Below are positions 38,907-46,726 of a DNA stretch of 64,000 bases, piece after piece. The DNA lies in the NCBI GenBank assembly GCA_016720595.1, contig JADKKI010000049.1, positions 1 through 64,000 of the forward strand, in the 5' to 3' direction. The notes under the pieces were generated by a model. The model did not search any database. It was not told the origin of the DNA and worked only from the letters and a program-made list of their open reading frames with translations. Each line of letters opens with the position of its first letter. Position 1 is the first letter of the stretch. Origin of the DNA: Myxococcales bacterium (lineage in GTDB: Bacteria; Myxococcota_A; Polyangia; Haliangiales; Haliangiaceae). The position numbers were made by a program, and so were the translations under genes.

Positions 38907-39590
38907 CTAGTTCGGGGGGCGGGGGATCTGCCGGTGCTTCACGTCAGTGGCGCGCACCATGTAAACAACCTCCTCGGCGAGGTTCTTGACGTGGTCGCCG
39001 ATCCGCTCCAGGTACCTGCAAACACTGGTCAGCGGGAGCACCCGGGTCACGGTGGCCGGATCCGTAGCGACGTGGGCGATCAGCTCGGCGAACAGACTTG
39101 CGTTCAGCCGGTCGATCTCGACGTCGGCCGTGATCACGGCGGTGGCCGCGTCGGCGTCCTTCTTGACGAACGCATCGAGGGCCGCGTGCAGGTTCTTCTG
39201 AGCGAGCGACGCGAGCCGCTGGAGATCGACCTTGGAGTCGAGCGACGGCAGGCGGTTGAGCTCGAGCGCTCGCTTCGCGATGCCCGCGGCGAGATCGCCG
39301 ATCCGCTCGACATCGACCACGAACTTGAGCGACATCGTGATGAACCGGAGATCGGAGGCCACGGGCTGGCGGGTCGCGAGGATCTGCAGCGCGAGCTCGT
39401 CGATCTCGTTCTCGTCGCGATCGATCGTCGCATCGTTGGTGATCACGCGCCGCGCGAGATCGTCATCGCGGTCTCCGAGGGCCTTCATCGCGAGCGTGAT
39501 CTGCTCCTCGGCGCGGGAGCCCATGGTGGCGAGCTTCTCGCGCAGGGTGCGCAGCTCCTGCTCGAAGGTCTTGCTGGTCAGGGCGGTCAT
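38907..39590 (-). CDS. phoU: PhoU phosphate-signalling regulator
   Basis: PhoU links the Pst importer to the PhoR kinase and restrains signalling when phosphate is plentiful. The 227-residue protein has the two PhoU three-helix repeats with metal-binding-type motifs (DRDENEIDELAL, ERIGDLAAGIAK, DVEIDRLNASL, ERIGDHVKNLAEE). It starts at an ATG overlapping the phoR stop by 4 bp. It lies before pstS, whereas in E. coli it is the last gene of the operon. Confidence 0.95.
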   Translation of the reverse strand: MTALTSKTFEQELRTLREKLATMGSRAEEQITLAMKALGDRDDDLARRVITNDATIDRDENEIDELALQILATRQPVASDLRFITMSLKFVVDVERIGDLAAGIAKRALELNRLPSLDSKVDLQRLASLAQKNLHAALDAFVKKDADAATAVITADVEIDRLNASLFAELIAHVATDPATVTRVLPLTSVCRYLERIGDHVKNLAEEVVYMVRATDVKHRQIPRPPN

Positions 39591-40942
39591 GCGGTGGTGC
39601 TCCTCGGGAGCTTCAGCCAGAAGATACTCCCATTCGGCGTGTTGGGCTCGACGCCGACGGCGCCGCCCATGCTCTCCGCGAGATGTTTCACGATCGAGAG
39701 GCCGAGGCCGGTGCCGCCCGCCTCGCGCGAACGGCTCGGATCCGCGCGGTAGAACCGCTCGAACACGCGCTCGCGGTGCTTGTCCGCGATGCCGGGACCG
39801 TCGTCGCGGACCTCGATCCGCACGTTGTCACCTTCGACCCGCGCCGCGACCCACACGTGCCCCTTGGCGCGCGTGTACTTGACGGCATTGTCGATCAGGT
39901 TGACGAAGATCTGGTCGAGGGCCTTGGGGTCGGCCTTGACCATCAGCGCGTCGGCGATCTCGACCTCGATCGTGACCTCGCGCGCCGTGGCCTGGGTCTC
40001 CACCGCGGTCAGGGACTGCAGGGTGATCGCCTTGACCGCGACCGGCGAGAGATCCATCCGGTACTGCCCGGCGTCGAGCCGCGACAGGTCGAGGAGATCG
40101 GCGAGGATGCGGGCGAGGCGCTCGGCATTGCGGTGGAGGCCATCGATCAGCTTGGGCCCCATCACCGGATCGTCCTTGGCTCCGGCGAGCAAGGTCTCCG
40201 CATTGGCGCGGATCACGGCGACCGGCGTGCGCAGCTCGTGCGAGACGTTGGCCACGAAGTCGCGCCGCACGGTCTCGAGCCGCCGGACGGTGGTGACGTC
40301 CTCGAGCAGCAGGACGCGGCCATCTCCGCCCCAGCGATTCGCGACCCGGATCAGCGTTCGCGGCCCGTTCGGGAGCTGGACCTCGACCGTCGCCGCCTCG
40401 TTGCCATCGACGAGATCGAACACGGCAGGGACGCGCACGAACTCGATCAGCGGCTCGCCGACGGGCGTGCTGGTGACGCCGAGCATCTTGCGCGCGGCAT
40501 CGTTCAACAGCTCGATCCGGTGCTCTCCGTCGACGGCGATCACGCCCTGGGTGAGCCCCTCGGCGACCGACGACAGCAGCACGCGCTCGCGGGCGAGGGC
40601 CGTGTGGCTACGATCCGCGTCCTCGGCGAGGAAGTTCACCCACTCCGTGAGCTCGTGGAGCTCGTTGCCCGGATCCCGTTCGAGGATCGAGACGCGCCGG
40701 CTGGTGTCTCGCACCACGTTGCGCGTCTGGTGGGCGAGCTCGCGCATCGGACGCCGCATCAGCTCCATCGTGACCAGGCCGGCGACCAGGGCGAGCACGA
40801 AGGCGCCGAGCGCGAGCGCGAAGACCTGTCCACCGCTCCCCATCGCGATGCCCTCGCGCTGGATGAGCGCGACGAGGACACCAGTCACGAGTGCGAACAC
40901 AGCGGCAAGGACGAGCAGCCGCGAACGCACCCGCTGGATCAA
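39587..40942 (-). CDS. phoR: Phosphate-sensing histidine kinase
   Basis: The 451-residue protein has two membrane helices (about 6-28 and 38-60), a linker, a PAS domain (about 120-215), the phospho-acceptor box with His235 (FVANVSHELRTP) and an ATPase domain with NLIDNAVKYT, DDGPGI and GTGLGL. As in other PhoR proteins, little of it lies outside the membrane, which fits sensing through PstSCAB and PhoU. It starts at a TTG overlapping the phoB stop by 4 bp; a GTG at 40930 is an alternative. Confidence 0.94.
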   Translation of the reverse strand: MIQRVRSRLLVLAAVFALVTGVLVALIQREGIAMGSGGQVFALALGAFVLALVAGLVTMELMRRPMRELAHQTRNVVRDTSRRVSILERDPGNELHELTEWVNFLAEDADRSHTALARERVLLSSVAEGLTQGVIAVDGEHRIELLNDAARKMLGVTSTPVGEPLIEFVRVPAVFDLVDGNEAATVEVQLPNGPRTLIRVANRWGGDGRVLLLEDVTTVRRLETVRRDFVANVSHELRTPVAVIRANAETLLAGAKDDPVMGPKLIDGLHRNAERLARILADLLDLSRLDAGQYRMDLSPVAVKAITLQSLTAVETQATAREVTIEVEIADALMVKADPKALDQIFVNLIDNAVKYTRAKGHVWVAARVEGDNVRIEVRDDGPGIADKHRERVFERFYRADPSRSREAGGTGLGLSIVKHLAESMGGAVGVEPNTPNGSIFWLKLPRSTTA

Positions 40943-41637
40943 GCGGTGGCCTCGTCGGGCTGGTCCTTGAACCGATAGCCAACGCCGCGAAGAGTCTCGA
41001 TGTACATGCCAGCTTCTCCGAGCTTCTCACGGAGGCGCTTCACGTGCGTGTCCACCGTGCGGGTGGTGACATCGGCCTCGATCCCCCAGACATCGGACAG
41101 CAGGGCGTCACGGGTCTGGACCCGGCCTCGCCGGGAGACGAACGCGTGGAGCAGGCGAAACTCGAGGGCGGTGAGCCCGATCTCTGCATCATCGACCCAG
41201 GCGCGGTGCGCATCGCGATCGATCTTGAGGCGGCCGAACCGGATCAGCGAAGGCTCGCCCTCGATCCGGTTCGCCCGGCGGAGCAGGGCGCGGATCCGCA
41301 GCACCAGCTCGCGCACGCTGAACGGCTTGACCACGTAGTCATCCGCGCCGACCTCGAAGCCGACCACGCGATCGATCTCCTCGCCCTTCGCGGTGCACAT
41401 GATCACCGGGATGTCCTTCGTCCGCTCCTGGTCGCGGAGGCGCCGACAGATCTCGGTGCCCGAGAGATCCGGCAGCATCAGATCGAGGACGATCAGATCC
41501 GGCAGAGGATCGGCGGTGGCACTCGCGAGGCCCTGACGCCCGCTGTGGGCGAGGCGGACCTGGAAGCCCTCGGCGCGCAAGTTGTACTCGACCGTCGTTG
41601 CGAGGTCGACCTCGTCTTCGATGACCAGTACGAGCAT
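40939..41637 (-). CDS. phoB: PhoB-type response regulator
   Basis: The 232-residue protein has a receiver domain with the phospho-acceptor Asp52, acidic residues at Glu7/Asp8 and Lys near 104 (VVKPFS), and a winged-helix OmpR/PhoB DNA-binding domain ending TVDTHVKRLREKLG and LRGVGYRF. It should bind the CCGTCAC repeats found in front of phoB itself, pstS and the divergent porin gene. The ATG at 41637 was chosen over TTG 41643 because a TAAGGC hexamer ends 6 bp before it. Confidence 0.94.
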   Translation of the reverse strand: MLVLVIEDEVDLATTVEYNLRAEGFQVRLAHSGRQGLASATADPLPDLIVLDLMLPDLSGTEICRRLRDQERTKDIPVIMCTAKGEEIDRVVGFEVGADDYVVKPFSVRELVLRIRALLRRANRIEGEPSLIRFGRLKIDRDAHRAWVDDAEIGLTALEFRLLHAFVSRRGRVQTRDALLSDVWGIEADVTTRTVDTHVKRLREKLGEAGMYIETLRGVGYRFKDQPDEATA

Positions 41638-41643
41638 GGCCAA

Positions 41644-41678
41644 GCCTTAGCATGGCCTCTGTGACGGGGGTGTGACGG
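41644..41678 (-). promoter_or_regulatory. Pho box and -10 hexamer of phoB
   Basis: On the minus strand CCGTCAC (41678-41672), 4 bp, CCGTCAC (41667-41661), then 11 bp, then TAAGGC (41649-41644) and 6 bp to the ATG. The 7-4-7 layout and the distance to the -10 match known PhoB activator sites (CTGTCAT repeats in E. coli). It implies autoregulation. Confidence 0.78.
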
Positions 41679-41738
41679 TCCGCGGAAGCCCCGGTAACGA
41701 GCGGCGAGATCCTCCCGCAGGTGCATCGTGTCGCAACG

Positions 41739-41773
41739 CCGTCACCCATCCGTCACGAGGAAGGGTTTAGTTG
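41739..41773 (+). promoter_or_regulatory. Pho box and -10 hexamer of the phosphate porin gene
   Basis: On the plus strand CCGTCAC (41739-41745), CCAT, CCGTCAC (41750-41756), then 11 bp, then TAGTTG (41768-41773) and 7 bp to the ATG at 41781. It is a near mirror image of the phoB promoter in the same 143-bp gap. Confidence 0.78.
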
Positions 41774-41780
41774 AGACCAG

Positions 41781-43022
41781 ATGCAACGCTCACTGATCTC
41801 GCTGACCCTGCTCGGCCTCCTGACCTCCGTCGCGGCGGCCCAGCCAGCTGGGGATGCTCCGCCGGTGCCCGCCGAGCCTCCCGTTCCCGTCGAGCCCGTG
41901 GTGGCACCGGTCCCGGTCACGCCGGTCCCGCCAGTGGCACCCATGCCGATGCCTCCTCCCAAGGAGGACAAGCCCGCGAAGCCCGCCGACCCGCCGGGGC
42001 CGACCAAGCTGTCGGTGGGCAAGGAAGGGCAGGGGCGGCTGCAGCCCGGCATCCTCGCGCAGGGTTGGTTCCTGCTCGATCGCAACGGCGGCAAGACCAC
42101 CACCTCGACGTTTCGCCTGCGCCGCGCGGAGATCTCCGCCAAGGGCGAGATCCTGCCCAAGCGCGTCGGGTTCCAGGTGATGTTCGATCCGGCGAAGGTC
42201 CGGGAGCCGGTCAACACCACGCTCACCGATTCGGGTGGCGACACCGTCGTCGTCAAGACGCCGGCCGCCTCGCTCGCGGTGCTCCAGGACTTCTACATCA
42301 CCTTCCTGCACGAGAAGATCGATGTCTCGGTCGGGCAGTTCAAGATCCCGGTGAGCTGGGAGGGCTACAACTCCTCGTCGAAGATCATCATGCCCGAGCG
42401 CGCGCTCATCTCGTCGCTGTTCGGCGACAAGCGCGACCTCGGCGTGCGCCTCGCCAAGACGTTCAAGAAGTGGGGCTACTCGGCCGGCCTGTTCAACGGC
42501 CAGGGCGCCAACAACCTCGACACCAACATCCAGAAGGACGTCGCGCTCCGGCTCGAGGCGTATCCGGTGGAAGGGCTGACGCTCGCGGGCGTCACCTACG
42601 ATTCGATCGGAGTTCGCGACAAGGCGGGCACCAAGGATCGCTGGGAGGCCGACGTCCGCTACGACCACGGCCCGTACCTCGTGCAGGCCGAGTACCTGCG
42701 CGCACGCGATGTGGCGAAGGACGGCGCAGACCCGGTCACCGCGCAGGGCTTCTACGCGGCCGTCGCGTACACGTTCAAGGACAAGCGGCTGTGCGGTGAC
42801 CTGCAGCCGGTGCTCCGCGTCGGCTACGTCGATCCCGACACCAGCAAGAACCTCGATCCCGCGATGGGCGGTAACGACGAGCTCTGGCACTACGACATCG
42901 GCGTCAACTACTACCTGAAGTCCCACGAGATGAAGCTGCAGGGCAGCTATCAGCGCCAGCAGTTCCAGAGCAAGACGCCGAACGTGAACGAGATCATCCT
43001 CGCGGCGCAGGTCAGCTACTGA
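41781..43022 (+). CDS. Phosphate-selective porin, OprO/OprP type
   Basis: The 413-residue protein has a signal peptide (cleavage after VAAA, residue 20), a Pro-rich stretch (about 22-62) and a barrel-like region with FRLRRAEISAKGEI, FQVMFDPAKV, VSVGQFKIPVSWEGYNSSSKI and RDLGVRLAKTF, all typical of phosphate-selective porin O/P. The last strand ends QVSY; a terminal aromatic residue is usual for outer-membrane barrels. It should let phosphate or polyphosphate across the outer membrane when phosphate is scarce, in step with PstS. The Pho box upstream supports this. Confidence 0.9.
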   Translation: MQRSLISLTLLGLLTSVAAAQPAGDAPPVPAEPPVPVEPVVAPVPVTPVPPVAPMPMPPPKEDKPAKPADPPGPTKLSVGKEGQGRLQPGILAQGWFLLDRNGGKTTTSTFRLRRAEISAKGEILPKRVGFQVMFDPAKVREPVNTTLTDSGGDTVVVKTPAASLAVLQDFYITFLHEKIDVSVGQFKIPVSWEGYNSSSKIIMPERALISSLFGDKRDLGVRLAKTFKKWGYSAGLFNGQGANNLDTNIQKDVALRLEAYPVEGLTLAGVTYDSIGVRDKAGTKDRWEADVRYDHGPYLVQAEYLRARDVAKDGADPVTAQGFYAAVAYTFKDKRLCGDLQPVLRVGYVDPDTSKNLDPAMGGNDELWHYDIGVNYYLKSHEMKLQGSYQRQQFQSKTPNVNEIILAAQVSY

Positions 43023-43064
43023 CCCGCTGGGGCCGAGCGTTCAACAACCTGCGCCGCCGCGCCA

Positions 43065-43083
43065 GGGGGGGGGGGGGGGCCCC
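43065..43083 (+). repeat. Homopolymer run G15 followed by C4
   Basis: Fifteen G followed by four C lie 43 bp after the porin stop, in a 199-bp GC-rich gap with no gene. The run could form a hairpin or a G-quadruplex and is prone to slippage; its exact length should not be trusted. Confidence 0.8.
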
Positions 43084-43221
43084 GGCGCGCCCTGAGGCCC
43101 ATGGCGCCGCTGCGCGCGACGCGACCGGGGGTGAGTCGGTCACGTCGCGCGCGGCATCGAACGCCTCGCTGTCCCGGGGCTGGGCTGGGGCGGGCGTGGG
43201 CGGGCGCGGGCGATGGCAGCG

Positions 43222-44181
43222 CTAGGCGCGTGATCGTCGACGACGAAGCAGGGTGAGCGCGCCGAGCGCGAACGCGAGGGTCGAGCGCCCCCCCGAGGCC
43301 GAACAACCCGCGCCGCCCTCGGCGTCATCGGTGGCCGGCGTGGTGGTGGACGGTGGTGTGGTCCCGCCGGCCGGCCCGAGCCGCTGGGTCAGGAGCTGGA
43401 CCGAGTTCTGCGTGCGCCGGCACATCGTGCCGCCGATGCCGCACAGCCGGTTGCCGTTCTCGCCGCACGGCGCCTCGATGTCCTGGAACGTGCGCTCGCC
43501 CGCGTAGGGGAGATACGTCATCGGATCCGAGGCCAGCATCTCGTGATCGAGGCCGTAGCTGTGCGCGATCTCCTGCGCCATCACCTCGCACATCGTGCGA
43601 GCGTCGTCGGGCATCACGTCCGTGAACGTGAACACGATCGAGCTGTCGATCACCGAGCAGTCCTCCATGAACGGTGAGACCCCGGCGACGTTGTCGGGCA
43701 GCCCGACATCGTTCGGGTGGCCGCCGAAGATCGCCTCCATGTGCGGCGCATCGCCGGGATCCTCGTCGGTGATCGTCACGTCGAACGGACGATAGATGTC
43801 GCGCACGCAGGCCACCGTCTCGGCCCAGAGGTCGTCATCGACGTCCCAGGATCCGATCGAGGTCGGCTCGCTGACGATCGACGACGTCTGGGTCCGCGCG
43901 TCGTTCGCATCGCCGGGCCACAGCACCGCGCCACCTCGGTTGAGGTAGATCACGTGGTTCGCGGCGGCCGCGAGCGGCTGCGCGGGGAGCATCTGTCGAG
44001 CAAACACGCGATCGAGGGAGCGATCGAGCTTCCGGGGCTGCGTGACGACGAACGGATGCGGAGTCTGGGTGCCTGCGGACGGGAGGGTCTGGGGTGGGTG
44101 CGAGGCGTGGGCAACGCCGGCGCTGATGAGGAGAGTGGTGAACGCCACGAGGGTGCGTTCCACGGGAGACAACCTGTCCAC
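43222..44181 (-). CDS. MYXO-CTERM metallopeptidase-like protein with altered zinc motif (paralogue 1)
   Basis: The protein has about 319 residues. A signal peptide ends near GVAHA; then come HVIYLNRGGAVLWPG, VFDVTI-type strands (PFDVTITDEDPGD) and the motif QEIAHSYGLDHE. This is the metzincin pattern HExxHxxGxxH with Gln in place of the first His. The tail is GAGCSASGG, a hydrophobic helix and RRRRSRA. GTG codons at 44193, 44181 and 44163 are possible starts; 44181 is 10 bp after TACCGT. It shares its main domain with the protein at 44897. Whether it still cuts peptides is uncertain. Confidence 0.82.
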   Translation of the reverse strand: MDRLSPVERTLVAFTTLLISAGVAHASHPPQTLPSAGTQTPHPFVVTQPRKLDRSLDRVFARQMLPAQPLAAAANHVIYLNRGGAVLWPGDANDARTQTSSIVSEPTSIGSWDVDDDLWAETVACVRDIYRPFDVTITDEDPGDAPHMEAIFGGHPNDVGLPDNVAGVSPFMEDCSVIDSSIVFTFTDVMPDDARTMCEVMAQEIAHSYGLDHEMLASDPMTYLPYAGERTFQDIEAPCGENGNRLCGIGGTMCRRTQNSVQLLTQRLGPAGGTTPPSTTTPATDDAEGGAGCSASGGRSTLAFALGALTLLRRRRSRA

Positions 44182-44193
44182 ATTGCGTGCCAC

Positions 44194-44524
44194 GGTAGAC
44201 AGGATCGCGATGACAACGAGGTCGCGGTGTTGCGCGTCGTGCGCGAGTTGCGCATCCGCGACGTTATCTCCGGTGGCGGGGACTGTGACCTGGGACTGTG
44301 GAGCGCGGCGCCCCCAGTCAGTAGCACCTCGACCTGCGCTGCTCCGTCAAGCCGCCCTCAAGAGATCAAAGCCAGGAACCCAGGAACCCAGGTCAGAGGA
44401 TCTTTCCAAAGTCCGCTGCCTTGCTTCCCAGCTTCCTGGGTTTGAAGTCCGATCTCCGATCTCACACCTGGCCGCGTGAGGTGGCGATGGCGAGATCAGT
44501 CCAGCACCACGATGGGGCTTCTCG
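44194..44524. other. 331-bp gap without a gene
   Basis: It contains the second copy of the inverted-repeat element (44362-44450) and a TACCGT hexamer overlapping its left edge. The rest shows no ORF with coding character on either strand. Confidence 0.6.
44362..44450. repeat. Inverted-repeat element, diverged copy 2
   Basis: It carries the same ordered motifs as 5401-5488: GAGATCAAA, two CCAGGAA units, AGGTC, CTTTCC, GTCCGCTGCCTTGCTTCC and GCTTCCTGGGTTTGA. The ends are less well paired (AGTC at the right end instead of TCTC), so this copy looks older. Confidence 0.75.
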
Positions 44525-44818
44525 TCAGGTCGGGAGCGTGATCTCGGGCTCGAGCGGATCGGCCCGGTACAGGAGCACGGTGTTGCCGAGCACCTGCGCG
44601 ACCTCGCTCTTGGTCTGCGAGGCGATCGAATCCGCGGCTTCGTGGCGATCGAGGTCTGCGTTGTCCGCGACCTTGATCTTCACGAGCTCGTGGTCGTTGA
44701 GGGCCTGATCCACCGCGGCGACCAGGCCGGGGTCGATGCCGTTCTTGCCGACCTGCACCACGACCTTGAGCTCGTGGCCGAGGGCGCGGAGGTGACGTCG
44801 TTGTTTGCCGGTCAGCAC
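44525..44818 (-). CDS. yhbY: CRS1/YhbY-type RNA-binding protein
   Basis: YhbY-type proteins bind pre-50S ribosomal RNA. The 97 residues match the whole domain: LTGKQRRHLRALGH at the start, VVQVGKNGIDPGLVAAVDQAL and HELVKIKV, and the end VLYR-type strand (NTVLLYR). The start is the GTG at 44818, 10 bp after TAAGTT on the minus strand. It follows a terminator, so it is likely transcribed alone. Confidence 0.92.
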   Translation of the reverse strand: MLTGKQRRHLRALGHELKVVVQVGKNGIDPGLVAAVDQALNDHELVKIKVADNADLDRHEAADSIASQTKSEVAQVLGNTVLLYRADPLEPEITLPT

Positions 44819-44840
44819 GGGGGCGCGGAACTTAGCCGAA

Positions 44841-44874
44841 AAGCGGAACGCCCGCAGGGGGGTGCGGGCGTTCC
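44841..44874 (-). terminator. Hairpin terminator between the peptidase-like gene and yhbY
   Basis: GGAACGCCCGCA and TGCGGGCGTTCC (44845-44856 and 44863-44874) are perfect 12-bp complements around a 6-base loop. On the minus strand the stem is followed by GCTTTTC, a short T run. It lies 22 bp after the stop of the gene at 44897. Confidence 0.8.
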
Positions 44875-44896
44875 TGGGGGGAGAACCGAAGAATCG

Positions 44897-46135
44897 TTAG
44901 CTGCGGCGGCGGCGGGTGGTGAAGGCCAGACCGAACATGGCGAGGCCGAGGGCGAGGCCGCCACCCGAGCCACCGGCGGCGCAACCACCGGTGATCTCGC
45001 TGGAGTCGTCACCAGCGGGGTCCGTACCACCACCCGGAGCGGGCGGCGGGGCCGCGCCCTTCTTGACCGTCACGGTGACTTCCTGCGTGGTGACGACGTT
45101 GTTGCCGGCGTCCGAGACCTCGACCTTGAGCTTGTGGAGGCCCTCGGAGAGGGTCGCCGCAGTCGTGAACGTGAACGGACCGGCGCCGGTCTTCATGTCG
45201 GCCTGGGTGCCGTCGACGAACAGCTTCGCGCCGGCGACCGCGATGTTGTCGGCCGCGTTGACATAGACGCTGAACCCGGGCGGCACCGTGGTGTTCGCAG
45301 CGGGCGAGGCGATCGTGCCGGTCGGCGGCGTGGTGTCACCGGTCTTGGCGCCGAGGCGCTCGGTGAGGAGCGCGACCGAGTTCTGGTTCGCGCGGCAGGT
45401 CGAGCCGTTGATGCCGCACGGGCGAGTGACGTCCTCACCGCACGACGCCGTCTGGTTCTTGAACGAGCGGTTGCCCGTGTAGTCGAGGTAGGTCATCGGG
45501 TCGGACGCGAGCAGCTCGTGGTCGAGGCCATACGAGTGGGCCACTTCCTGCGCCATGATCTCGCACGCGAGGCGGGCGTCGGCGGGGATGACGTTGGTGA
45601 AGGTGAAGACGATCGAGTTCTCGATCACCGAGCAATCCGAGGTGAACGGGGAAACGCCGGCGACGCCGTTCGGCATGCCGAGCTGACCGGGCGAGCCACC
45701 GAACACGGCCTCGATGTGCTGCGCGGCGCCGGGGTCGGTCTCCGTGATCGTCACGTCGAACGGCGCGAACAGCTCCTTCATGCAGTTGACCGTCGCAGTC
45801 CAGGTCGCGGGGGCCACGTTCCACGCGGGGATCGTCGTGGCCTGCGTCGCGAGCGTGCTGCGGTTGGTGCGGGCGTCGTTGTTGCCCGGCTGCAGCGTCA
45901 CGCCGTTCTTGTTGAGGTAGACGATCTTGCTCTGCGCGAGCGCGGTGACGCCGGGGGTGCCGGTGCCGGGCAGGTACTGCCGCGCGAACTGGAGGTCGTT
46001 GATGGTCGAGGGTCCCGCGACGATGTCGCCGTACGAGGCGGTGCCGGGAGCCTTGAGCTGACGAACCGCCGTGCTCTCCGCGCTGGCGAGGGCGGGGAGG
46101 AGGGTAACCAGGCTGCCGACCAGGAGACTGCGCAT
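44897..46135 (-). CDS. MYXO-CTERM metallopeptidase-like protein with altered zinc motif and Ig-like domain (paralogue 2)
   Basis: The 412-residue protein has a signal peptide (cleavage near ASA, residue 20), a peptidase-like domain (about 50-275) with KIVYLNKNGVTLQPG, PFDVTITETDPG and QEVAHSYGLDHE, an Ig-like domain (about 285-375, DNIAVAGAKLFVDG to TQEVTVTVKKG) and a sorting tail (GGCAAGG, helix, RRRRS). The first zinc His is again Gln, so the change is a family trait. The ATG at 46135 begins a clean signal peptide; longer in-frame sequence upstream lacks coding character. Confidence 0.85.
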   Translation of the reverse strand: MRSLLVGSLVTLLPALASAESTAVRQLKAPGTASYGDIVAGPSTINDLQFARQYLPGTGTPGVTALAQSKIVYLNKNGVTLQPGNNDARTNRSTLATQATTIPAWNVAPATWTATVNCMKELFAPFDVTITETDPGAAQHIEAVFGGSPGQLGMPNGVAGVSPFTSDCSVIENSIVFTFTNVIPADARLACEIMAQEVAHSYGLDHELLASDPMTYLDYTGNRSFKNQTASCGEDVTRPCGINGSTCRANQNSVALLTERLGAKTGDTTPPTGTIASPAANTTVPPGFSVYVNAADNIAVAGAKLFVDGTQADMKTGAGPFTFTTAATLSEGLHKLKVEVSDAGNNVVTTQEVTVTVKKGAAPPPAPGGGTDPAGDDSSEITGGCAAGGSGGGLALGLAMFGLAFTTRRRRS

Positions 46136-46318
46136 GGTGAGTGACAAATCCACGGATTGTGCCACTCGGGTCAGTTGTCCCCAGATCCCTGGATCTTCGA
46201 GTTCAGGCAAGCGGTTACACGGAATTGCACAACTCGCGCATCGCCTGATTTCGGCCCTCGGAGTGGGGCCTTGCCGCGAGGAACGGAGCCTCGCCCCCCA
46301 CGGTCGCCTACATCGGAG

Positions 46319-46609
46319 CTATCGCTGCTGGACGCCGTTGATCGAGACCGACACCGAGACCAGCGGATCGAGGCTTCCGCCACCGCCGCCAGGGGCTGGG
46401 CCGGGAGCGGGGCCGGGAGCCGCGCCACCACTGGGAGCGCCACCACCGCCACCGCCACCACCACCGCCACCGCCGCCACTCTTCGCGGCGCCGATGATCC
46501 CGGCGACGCCGTTCATGATCGGGCCGGCCGCGTTCAACAGGCTGCCGAGGATGGCGCCGCCGGCGCCGCCGGTGACGAGGGAGAGATCGCGGGGGTCGAT
46601 GGGCTGCAT
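46319..46609 (-). CDS. Small peptide with double-glycine-leader-like start and Gly-rich tail
   Basis: The 96-residue product begins with a 15-residue leader-like segment ending LSLVTGG: Leu at -7, Val at -4 and Gly-Gly at -2/-1 fit the double-glycine rule for exported peptides. The next 29 residues (AGGAILGSLLNAAG then PIMNGVAGIIGAA) are hydrophobic with GxxxG motifs, as in class II bacteriocins. A run of about 13 Gly, a Pro/Ala stretch and a short VSVSVSING strand segment follow. GGAG lies before the ATG. No C39-peptidase transporter or immunity gene is in the window. It could instead be a small membrane protein. Confidence 0.6.
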   Translation of the reverse strand: MQPIDPRDLSLVTGGAGGAILGSLLNAAGPIMNGVAGIIGAAKSGGGGGGGGGGGGGAPSGGAAPGPAPGPAPGGGGGSLDPLVSVSVSINGVQQR

Positions 46610-46726
46610 GGTGCTCCGGAGCAAGAGCAGCCTCTGTGCCACGCACAAGTCCGCGTGTTCATGCGCGGCGGGCCGCTCGATCTGTCGCTTCGAGAACGCA
46701 ACCCGCGGGCGCCGGGACTCAGCCGA

